From Gammaproteobacteria bacterium (GTDB taxonomy: Bacteria > Pseudomonadota > Gammaproteobacteria > Ga0077536), in contig JACPPA010000016.1 in the NCBI GenBank assembly GCA_016191285.1, positions 62,001 through 126,000 of the forward strand: a stretch of DNA of 64,000 bases, in the 5' to 3' direction. This document shows, piece after piece, positions 34,010-40,615 of the stretch (the first letter of the stretch is position 1; each line of letters begins with the position of its first letter). The position numbers were made by a program, and so were the translations under genes. The notes beneath the pieces are model-generated. The model searched no databases. It was not told the origin of the DNA and worked only from the letters and a program-made list of their open reading frames with translations.

Positions 34010-36352
34010 GTGCAACCCATAGTGGATCAGGCAACCCACAACAAGATCGTCTCTTTCATTTGGGGCATCGCCGACGATGTGCTGCGCGATCTCTTCAAGC
34101 GCGGCAAGTACCCGGACGTGATCTTGCCCCTGTGCGTTATCCGGCGCATGGACGCAGTGCTCGAGCCGACCAAGCAGCAAGTGCTCGATACCAAGAAGAT
34201 GCTCGATACGGCCCTCATTACCGCGCAGCGCGCGGCGCTCTGTGACGCCGCGGGTCAAGCCTTCTACAACACCTCGAGGTTCACCCTGCGCGATCTCAAA
34301 TCGCGCGGCAGCCAGCAGCAACTCCTCGCCGATTTCGAGGACTATTTGAACGGCTTTTCGCCGAATGTTCAGGACATCCTCGAGAACTTCAAGTTTCGCA
34401 ATCAGCTGCAAACGCTGTCCAAGGCCGACGCCATCGGCACGCTGATCAACAGATTCCTAGCGCCCGACATCGACCTCTCTCCCGCCGGCATCGACAATCA
34501 CGCGATGGGTACGGTCTTCGAAGAGTTGGTCCGCAAGTTCAACGAGGACAACAACGAAGAAGCGGGCGAGCACTGGACGCCACGCGACGCGGTGCGCCTA
34601 ATGGCGAACCTGGTGTTCCTGCCCATCGATTCTGAGATCAAGTCCGGCACCTACTTGCTTTACGACTGCGCCTGCGGCACGGGCGGCATGCTCACCGTGG
34701 CGGAGGAAACACTCGCGACGATCGCCGCGAAACGCAATCAGCAAGTGAAGTGTCTGCTCTACGGCCAGGAGATCAACCCCGAGACCTATGCCGTCTGCAA
34801 GGCCGACATGTTGCTGAAAGGCGAGGGCGAGAGCGCCGATCACATCGTCGGCGGCGCGGAATGGTCCACGCTTGCGCACGACGCATTCCCGGCGCAGGAG
34901 TTCGACTTCATGCTCGCTAATCCACCTTACGGCAAGAGCTGGAAGAAGGATCTCGAGGATATGGGCGGCAAGGACGGGATGCGCGACCCGCGCTTCAAGG
35001 TGATGCACAAGGGCGAAGAACTTTCGCTTGTCACGCGCTCCAGCGACGGCCAGATGCTCTTTCTCGCCAACATGGCGGCGAAGATGAACGCCAAGTCCGC
35101 CCTCGGCAGCCGCATCGCCGAGGTTCACAATGGCAGCTCGCTTTTTACCGGCGATGCCGGCCAGGGTGAGAGCAATATTAGGCGCTGGCTGATCGAGAAC
35201 GACTGGCTCGAGGCCATCGTCGCCCTGCCCCTCAACCTCTTTTACAACACCGGCATCGCTACCTACATTTGGGTGCTGTCGAACAAGAAACCTACGCATC
35301 GGCAAGGTCAGGTGCAGCTCATCGATGCGACGCAGTGGTTCAAACCGCTGCGCAAAAACCTGGGCAAGAAAAACTGCGAGCTCGCGCCTGAGGACATCGA
35401 TCGCATCAGCCAAAGTTTTCTCGAATTCAAGGAAACTCCCGAGTCGAAAATTTTCCCCAACGCCGCCTTCGGCTACTGGAAGGTTACCGTCGAACGCCCG
35501 CTGCGCCTGCACAGTCAGTTGACCCTCAAGGCCATCGAGACCTTGCGCTTCGCCGCGGGGGATGACGATCTGCGCGCTGCGTTGTATGAGGAGTTTGGCG
35601 ACGAGTTGTTCAACAATTTCTCGAAGGTCGCTGCCATGTTGGAGAAGCACCTTGCCGCTTGGGGCAGTGATGAAGAAGAGGGTGACGACGAAGATGGCGG
35701 CACGAAGAAAGGACTACCGGAGAAGAAAAAAAAGAAACTGCTCGACCCGAAGACCTGGGAACGCGACGGTCGTCTGGTCGAAGTCGCTTTGATGCTGCGC
35801 GAGGTGCTAGGTGACGTGCTCTTCGAGGATCACAATGTCTTCTGCGACCGCGTAGATGTTGCGCTCAAGACGGCCGGCATCAAACTCCCCGCCGCCGACC
35901 TCAAGCAAATCCTCAAAGCCGTGAGCTGGCGCATCGAGACCGCGTCGCCCGTCATCGCCAAGGCGCACAAGCCCGGCAAAGCCAAGGCCGATCCGCTGCG
36001 CGGCTTGTTCTCCCTCGCCCCCATCGGGGGAGAGGGTTGGGGTGAGGGGGCAAGGGCCAAGGAAGCCATCGTCGAATACGAACCCGATTCTGATCTGCGC
36101 GACACCGAGCAGGTGCCGCTGCTGGAAGAGGGCGGCATCGAAGCCTTCATCCGCCGCGAGGTGTTGCCCTACACGCCGGATGCGTGGATCAAGGAAGACG
36201 CCACCAAGATTGGCTATGAGGTGAGCTTCACCCGGCACTTCTACCAGCCGCAACCGCTGCGGACTCTTGAAGAAATCAGCGCCGACATTCTCGCCATCGA
36301 GAAAGAGGCCGAGGGGCTGCTGGATGGGCTGCTTAAAGGGGGGCCATCGTGA
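34010..36352 (+). CDS. hsdM: Type I restriction-modification methyltransferase subunit
   Basis: A 780-residue HsdM beginning at a GTG (MQPIVDQATHNKIVSFIWGI). The N-terminal helical domain is followed by the SAM motif LYDCACGTGGMLTVAEETL (about 217-235) and the catalytic NPPYGKSW (about 303-310), typical of N6-adenine methylation. A lysine- and acid-rich low-complexity stretch lies at about 550-585. A copy of a genomic G-rich repeat is inserted in frame at about residues 668-681 (SLAPIGGEGWGEGA). HsdM needs HsdS for specificity; neither hsdS nor hsdR is present here. It overlaps the DUF1016 gene by four bases. Confidence 0.92.
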   Translation: MQPIVDQATHNKIVSFIWGIADDVLRDLFKRGKYPDVILPLCVIRRMDAVLEPTKQQVLDTKKMLDTALITAQRAALCDAAGQAFYNTSRFTLRDLKSRGSQQQLLADFEDYLNGFSPNVQDILENFKFRNQLQTLSKADAIGTLINRFLAPDIDLSPAGIDNHAMGTVFEELVRKFNEDNNEEAGEHWTPRDAVRLMANLVFLPIDSEIKSGTYLLYDCACGTGGMLTVAEETLATIAAKRNQQVKCLLYGQEINPETYAVCKADMLLKGEGESADHIVGGAEWSTLAHDAFPAQEFDFMLANPPYGKSWKKDLEDMGGKDGMRDPRFKVMHKGEELSLVTRSSDGQMLFLANMAAKMNAKSALGSRIAEVHNGSSLFTGDAGQGESNIRRWLIENDWLEAIVALPLNLFYNTGIATYIWVLSNKKPTHRQGQVQLIDATQWFKPLRKNLGKKNCELAPEDIDRISQSFLEFKETPESKIFPNAAFGYWKVTVERPLRLHSQLTLKAIETLRFAAGDDDLRAALYEEFGDELFNNFSKVAAMLEKHLAAWGSDEEEGDDEDGGTKKGLPEKKKKKLLDPKTWERDGRLVEVALMLREVLGDVLFEDHNVFCDRVDVALKTAGIKLPAADLKQILKAVSWRIETASPVIAKAHKPGKAKADPLRGLFSLAPIGGEGWGEGARAKEAIVEYEPDSDLRDTEQVPLLEEGGIEAFIRREVLPYTPDAWIKEDATKIGYEVSFTRHFYQPQPLRTLEEISADILAIEKEAEGLLDGLLKGGPS
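36011..36052 (+). repeat. G-rich dispersed repeat inserted in frame inside hsdM
   Basis: The 22 bases at 36028-36049 match an intergenic copy at 49250-49271 with one mismatch (GAGAGGGTTGGGG versus GAGAGGGCTGGGG). Preceding bases form an inverted repeat CGCCCCCATCGGGGG. Related HsdM proteins, as remembered, pass directly from the DPLRGLF-like segment to VEYEPDSDLRDTEQ, so this looks like a repeat insertion that kept the frame. Confidence 0.6.
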
Positions 36353-37680
36353 AGAAGAAAGCCAATCCTTCACCCAAAAAACCCCGGCACTCCGTGCTGC
36401 CGCCAGTGGGGCGCGAAAAACTTAACCCGGGCGCCGAGATAGAACCGCCCGCGCTCGTGGATGCGGCGGGCCTCCTCTCGGACTTGCGCAGCCTCATACA
36501 GTCCGCACGCCAGCGGATTGCGACAGTCGCCAACTCCACCCAGACGTTGTTGTATTGGTATGTGGGGCGGCGCCTCTTGAATGAGAATCTTCAAGGCGGG
36601 AGGGCCGCGTACGGAAAACAAATTCTCGTGACTGTGTCACGAGAATTGACAGCGGAGTTCGGCCAGGCGTTCACCCTCCGCGCGTTGTATCGCGCCATTC
36701 AATTCTCTCAATGCTTCTCCAATCAAGAAATTGTGTCGACACTGTCGACACAATTGAGCTGGAGCCACTTCATCGAGTTGCTGCCGATCAAGGACCCACT
36801 GGCCCGCGATTTCTACGCCGAAATGTGCCGCATCGAGCGTTGGGATGTGCGCACCTTGCGACTGAAGATCGGCGGCATGTTGTTCCAGCGCACCGCGCTT
36901 TCCAGAAAACCGGATGCCGTTATCTCGGCGGAGATCGCCAAGCTCCGGGACGGGCAGCTAACCCCTGACCTCGTCTTTCGCGATCCGTACTTTCTCGACC
37001 TGCTGGGACTCACAGGAGCCTATAGCGAACGCGATCTGGAGAGCGCCATCCTGCGCGAGATCGAAGGCGTCCTGCTGGAGCTGGGTACTGGCTTTACCTT
37101 CGTCGCCCGACAAAAGCGCATGAGCGTCGGCAAGGACGATTTTCATCTCGACTTGCTCTTCTTCCACCGCCACCTCCGCCGGCTGATTGCCGTCGAATTG
37201 AAGCTGGAATCTTTCCAGCCCGCGCATGTTGGCCAGATGGAGCTATACCTGCGGTGGCTGGACAAACACGAACGCGCGCGTGGCGAGGAAGCTCCGATCG
37301 GACTCATCCTGTGCGCCGCCGCCGATGCCGAGCAGGTGGAGCTGCTTGAGCTCGATGCCAAATCCATCCGCGTCAGCGAATACCTCACGGAGCTGCCGCC
37401 GTTGCCGCTGCTCTGCGCCCGGCTGCACCAGGCGATAGAACATGCGCGGGAGAACGCCGCCCGTCGCTTTGCATGTAGAACACCGCGTCCATCCGGACCT
37501 TGCCATCGACCTTGGCATGCAAGTCTTCGCTGGCCATTTTATTGCGGGCCGCGACGGCGAGCTCTGCAGCCGGGTGCTCGCGAAACTTTTCGACGATTAG
37601 CTTGTAGATCGTGTCGGCCTCCGTGCGGTGCGCGCCGCCCAGCTGCGTCAGGCATTGCGCAAGACCGAGCTGAACATTGA
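36349..37680 (+). CDS. DUF1016 (YhcG-like) PD-(D/E)XK nuclease domain protein with a foreign C-terminal tail
   Basis: The first ~373 residues are a DUF1016 protein. The N-terminal DUF1016_N domain includes SARQRIATVANSTQTLLYWY, VGRRLLNENLQGGRAAYGKQ and LSWSHFIELLPIKDPLARDF. The nuclease-like core holds HLDLLFFHRHLRRLIAVELK with the D and ExK residues. After ARENAARR (about 37468) the frame continues for 70 residues that are simply the antisense of the TPR gene; this tail is not part of the family. Homologues often stand between hsdM and hsdS. The gene has been joined here to unrelated DNA, losing at most a few native residues. Activity could persist. Confidence 0.82.
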   Translation: MKKKANPSPKKPRHSVLPPVGREKLNPGAEIEPPALVDAAGLLSDLRSLIQSARQRIATVANSTQTLLYWYVGRRLLNENLQGGRAAYGKQILVTVSRELTAEFGQAFTLRALYRAIQFSQCFSNQEIVSTLSTQLSWSHFIELLPIKDPLARDFYAEMCRIERWDVRTLRLKIGGMLFQRTALSRKPDAVISAEIAKLRDGQLTPDLVFRDPYFLDLLGLTGAYSERDLESAILREIEGVLLELGTGFTFVARQKRMSVGKDDFHLDLLFFHRHLRRLIAVELKLESFQPAHVGQMELYLRWLDKHERARGEEAPIGLILCAAADAEQVELLELDAKSIRVSEYLTELPPLPLLCARLHQAIEHARENAARRFACRTPRPSGPCHRPWHASLRWPFYCGPRRRALQPGARETFRRLACRSCRPPCGARRPAASGIAQDRAEH

Positions 37681-38278
37681 GGTCCTGCGGCATCAGTGAC
37701 GCAGCTTGTCGAAAGAGCGGAAGGGCATCTTGCAACTTCCCGATTTTAGTTAGAACAACGGCAAGGTTGCGTTTCGCGTAGGCATTGTGCGGTTCCTGTC
37801 GAATGGCGTTACGAAGTACCGCCTCGGCTTCGTCGAGGCGGTACAGTCGCACATAAGCCACGCCAAGGCCGACCAGGCCCGAGACGTAATTCGGATCAAG
37901 CGCAATACATTTTTCGAGCGGGGCAACGGATTCGTCAATCCGTCCAAGCTCGGAGAGGCAGATCCCCAGGTTGTATTCGATATCCGCGTCATCAATCATG
38001 CCGGACAGGGCTTCGAGGATTGGTAGCGCGTCCTCTAGAAACCCATGTTTGAGCAACCCCAGCACGTAATCCTTAGGCTCGATCCCGTGCTCAGGCACGG
38101 CCACCACTCGGATGAATTGGTTATCGACGGTCATGATCGCGGCCCAGCCGCGCCCGGCATACTCCAACGCATAGCGCGTAATCAGCGCCTGGTCGAAGCT
38201 CTCGGTACCACGCAATGGGAGTCCGGTCACATCAATATCGTCGATCGGCTTCTGATATATTTCTGGTGCCTGTGTCAT
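37385..38278 (-). CDS. Tetratricopeptide-repeat protein with recombined 3' end
   Basis: A 297-residue frame. At least four TPR-like units are visible (VLGLLKHGFLEDALPILEAL; IEYNLGICLSELGRIDESVA; YVSGLVGLGVAYVRLYRLDE; NAYAKRNLAVVLTKIGKLQD). The native sequence ends near VRMDAVFYMQ (about 37472), and the last ~28 residues are antisense of the DUF1016 gene. So both convergent genes were cut at the same point, between about 37466 and 37472. TPR domains bind proteins; no partner is known. It is divergent from the 38320 gene with only 41 bases between them. Confidence 0.78.
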   Translation of the reverse strand: MTQAPEIYQKPIDDIDVTGLPLRGTESFDQALITRYALEYAGRGWAAIMTVDNQFIRVVAVPEHGIEPKDYVLGLLKHGFLEDALPILEALSGMIDDADIEYNLGICLSELGRIDESVAPLEKCIALDPNYVSGLVGLGVAYVRLYRLDEAEAVLRNAIRQEPHNAYAKRNLAVVLTKIGKLQDALPLFRQAASLMPQDLNVQLGLAQCLTQLGGAHRTEADTIYKLIVEKFREHPAAELAVAARNKMASEDLHAKVDGKVRMDAVFYMQSDGRRSPAHVLSPGAAGRRAAATAAAP

Positions 38279-38319
38279 GGTTTATTTTACCAGTTTGCCT
38301 TCTCTTACTGGACCTTGTG

Positions 38320-38697
38320 ATGCCGACGACTCGCTACTCGCCCGCCAAAGAGCAACAAATTATCGTGGTGTGCGATGCTGCCGCGGTCTCCGCTGGAGAC
38401 ATCTCGCAAGTGCTTTTGTCGCTCCAGCGCTTGACCCAGAATCGCGCATCCGCGCTAAGCGCTGAAGGCGCGGTAACGTTGATATTTCACGGCTACGATG
38501 ATGATTCGCGCGAACTTGAGGCCATCCCGGAAGTCCGCGAATGGTTCGCGACGTTATTCAGGGCTTGGCCGTATTGGTCATTCTTCGCCAACTGCACCGA
38601 TCAGACCGTTGCGCTCGTAATCTCCCTGTTGCATCCTGGCGAGCAGGTGCAAGGGGGAGGAGCCCGGTATGGTCAGTTGGTCTTTCGAGATCGATGA
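38320..38697 (+). CDS. Small hypothetical protein, possibly chlororespiratory-reduction-6-like
   Basis: A 125-residue protein from the ATG at 38320. The segment VTLIFHGYDDDSRELEAIPE followed by VREWFATLFRAWPYWSFFAN recalls proteins annotated as chlororespiratory reduction 6 domain-containing (GYDDDPREL..IPEVR...PYW). The bacterial role of that domain is unknown. It overlaps the next small gene by 29 bases and is divergent from the TPR gene, whose relatives often sit beside such proteins. The similarity is from memory and moderate. Confidence 0.6.
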   Translation: MPTTRYSPAKEQQIIVVCDAAAVSAGDISQVLLSLQRLTQNRASALSAEGAVTLIFHGYDDDSRELEAIPEVREWFATLFRAWPYWSFFANCTDQTVALVISLLHPGEQVQGGGARYGQLVFRDR

Positions 38698-38827
38698 ATT
38701 GAGTCCGCTGCTCCTCAAGATGTTCGGTTTCCAAAACGAGTTGATTGAATCGTTGGATCTCGGTGAGGACGTGAACGTACGGTCGTCGGCGGACTTCATT
38801 GAGGCGGTTCAGGCGTTCTTGAACTGA
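38669..38827 (+). CDS. Short acidic hypothetical protein (52 residues)
   Basis: A short frame, MVSWSFEIDELSPLLLKMFG to EAVQAFLN, overlaps the end of the previous gene by 29 bases. It has a strong ribosome site (AAGGGGGAGGAG) six to seven bases before the ATG, which supports real translation. The product is acidic and helical with no recognised domain. The coupling suggests it works with the preceding protein. Confidence 0.5.
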   Translation: MVSWSFEIDELSPLLLKMFGFQNELIESLDLGEDVNVRSSADFIEAVQAFLN

Positions 38828-39172
38828 GGAATAGTGTGCACCGGGGTTTTCAAGACTGTTGTGGGCTCAAGGTATTCCTTGCCGCATATCGACAGCTTCG
38901 GCGAACTAATCACGTACTGCTGCAGACGGGCTGCCACGAGCATACCGATCTGTACCGCTGTGTCGGTCCGTCCCGGAGCACGACGTTATAATCTGGCCCC
39001 GCGTTTAAGTCGCTGTTGCGTTGTTCGCCTTCCACGAAGCGAGAATTCAGTCGCGCCGGTTCACGACGATCACTTGGACACGTCCCTTCGGCCATATAAG
39101 CCTGGTTGCGAACCATGCAATGCACACCATACTGGTGTAATGTGGTGCATCCGACGTTCGAGGGACGCAACG
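38828..39172 (+). other. Gene-free stretch ahead of the RHH-methyltransferase operon
   Basis: About 345 bases with no convincing gene. Only weak shadow frames occur. Its right end carries the nested inverted repeat described separately, so it probably holds the promoter of the RHH and methyltransferase genes. Base composition is mixed and no phage or IS end was recognised. Confidence 0.4.
39120..39150. promoter_or_regulatory. Nested inverted repeat, likely operator of the RHH regulator
   Basis: ACACCA-TAC-TGGTGT (39124-39138) is a perfect inverted repeat nested inside ATGCAC...GTGCAT (39120-39125 and 39145-39150). It ends 22 bases before the ATG of a ribbon-helix-helix protein. Such proteins bind short symmetric repeats and often control their own operons, so autoregulation of the methyltransferase operon is a reasonable inference. 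Confidence 0.45.
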
Positions 39173-39382
39173 ATGAGCTTCAAGAAGATGAGCTCCAAGA
39201 AGAAAACGGTTAAGGCCGACCCCGCGTCGACGTTTCGTACCTCAATTAGTTTTCCGGCCGAGCTCTACCGTACACTTGAGGCACTTGCAAAGCAGAAAAA
39301 AGTATCTGTCGCATGGATTGTTCGTGACGCGGCGGAGACGTACATACGCGAATGGCGGCCAGCGCCTGAGCGAAAAGGATAA
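39173..39382 (+). CDS. Ribbon-helix-helix (CopG-like) DNA-binding protein
   Basis: A 69-residue basic protein. After a Lys-rich N-terminus comes FRTSISFPAELYRTLEALAK then KKVSVAWIVRDAAETYIREW, the strand-helix-helix pattern of ribbon-helix-helix repressors. It lies three bases before the DNA methyltransferase gene and just after a symmetric repeat. It probably acts as a controller protein of this modification gene, similar in logic to C proteins of restriction-modification systems, though the fold differs. Confidence 0.75.
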   Translation: MSFKKMSSKKKTVKADPASTFRTSISFPAELYRTLEALAKQKKVSVAWIVRDAAETYIREWRPAPERKG

Positions 39383-39385
39383 GAG

Positions 39386-40615
39386 ATGGGAAATCTCGAC
39401 AAGCCGAACGCGAAGAAGAGTGCTTTAGCAATTGGTTCTCGGCGCGCAGCATCTCTACTGATCGAAGCTGCCGGCGATACGTCTCCCGTTGCAGGTTTTA
39501 CACATAATTTTTACCGATACCCGGCAAGGTTCTCGCCTAAGCTCGTGCGAGCGGCGATCGAGATTTTTACGCAACCTGGCGATTTGATCCTCGATCCGTT
39601 TGTTGGCGGGGGTACAACCCTCGTCGAAGCGTTAGCACTTGGAAGACACGCTATCGGAACTGATATCAGCTCCCTTGCGACATTTGTCAGCGAAGTAAAG
39701 ACGACTCTTTACACGGAACAGGAGCTCAACACTCTCATCAAATGGATCCGACGGGTGCGGGAAGGGATTAATATCTGGAGCCCTGCGCACGTTAATGCCA
39801 AGTATGAGGCGGCCGGCTATATGCGGCACCTCAACTCAGCAGCAACTTGGCGGCTCGGAAAGGGGATTGCACAGGTCTTGGCCAGCGCCAAACGATTGTC
39901 CACGCCCCAACTCGAAGCGTTTGCGCGATGCGCTGTACTGCGAACTGCGCAATGGGCACTCGATGGCCGTAAGAAGCTACCTTCAATTGATGGTTTCCGC
40001 GATGCCTTAATGTCGAACACGGTGGATATGATCGACGGCGCGCGCGAGTTGCGTAAAGCCGTAAGTGCTGCGGCTGAGAGGCCACCGGTGATCCGTTGCC
40101 TGAACCGGAGCACAAGCGGTTTAGAAACGGAGAAGCTGGTGACGACGGGACGTAAGCCGCGGCTTGTCATCACATCGCCGCCATATCCCGGCGTTCATGT
40201 GCTTTACCACCGGTGGCAAGTGGACGGGCGCAAGGAAACGCCGGCACCCTTCTGGATTGCAAATCGACTCGACGGCGACGGTGCGGCTTACTATACGATG
40301 GGTGATCGTGGTGGCACCGAGCTCAACAAGTATTTTGCTAGCCTCCGTGCGTCGCTCCAGTCAATTGCCGCTTTATGCACCCACGAGACGATGGTTATTC
40401 AAGTAGTGGCATTTTCCGAGCCGTCATGGATGCTCTCACGATATCTGTCGGTGGCGGACGATGTTGGTCTACGCGAACGTTTCTTGCCGCAACTCAGCAA
40501 TGTCGGGGATAGAAGGTTGTGGCGTACAGTGCCGAATCGCAAGTGGTACGCGGACCAACGAGGTGAAACGAACGGTAGCCAAGAGGTCGTGCTGTTTCAT
40601 CGTTTGAAATCATAG
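39386..40615 (+). CDS. DNA methyltransferase (TSPPY type)
   Basis: A 409-residue methylase. The SAM motif is LILDPFVGGGTTLVEALALG (about 67-86) and the catalytic motif is LVITSPPYPGVHVLYHRWQV (about 257-276); the SPPY form is common in N4-cytosine and some N6-adenine enzymes. The order motif I before motif IV and the HNFYRYPARFSPKLVRAAIE opening fit beta-type solitary or type II-like methylases. It is co-transcribed with the RHH gene and its last bases overlap the end of a convergent large GHKL ATPase gene. Specificity unknown. Confidence 0.85.
   Translation: MGNLDKPNAKKSALAIGSRRAASLLIEAAGDTSPVAGFTHNFYRYPARFSPKLVRAAIEIFTQPGDLILDPFVGGGTTLVEALALGRHAIGTDISSLATFVSEVKTTLYTEQELNTLIKWIRRVREGINIWSPAHVNAKYEAAGYMRHLNSAATWRLGKGIAQVLASAKRLSTPQLEAFARCAVLRTAQWALDGRKKLPSIDGFRDALMSNTVDMIDGARELRKAVSAAAERPPVIRCLNRSTSGLETEKLVTTGRKPRLVITSPPYPGVHVLYHRWQVDGRKETPAPFWIANRLDGDGAAYYTMGDRGGTELNKYFASLRASLQSIAALCTHETMVIQVVAFSEPSWMLSRYLSVADDVGLRERFLPQLSNVGDRRLWRTVPNRKWYADQRGETNGSQEVVLFHRLKS

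Noticed and set aside
34598-35650. 350-residue minus-strand open frame opposite hsdM
   Set aside because: It is a GC-driven shadow of hsdM, which carries clear SAM and NPPY motifs in the plus frame.
34010-36352. Functional type I restriction system
   Set aside because: No hsdS or hsdR gene occurs in the window; hsdM alone cannot restrict and would lack specificity.
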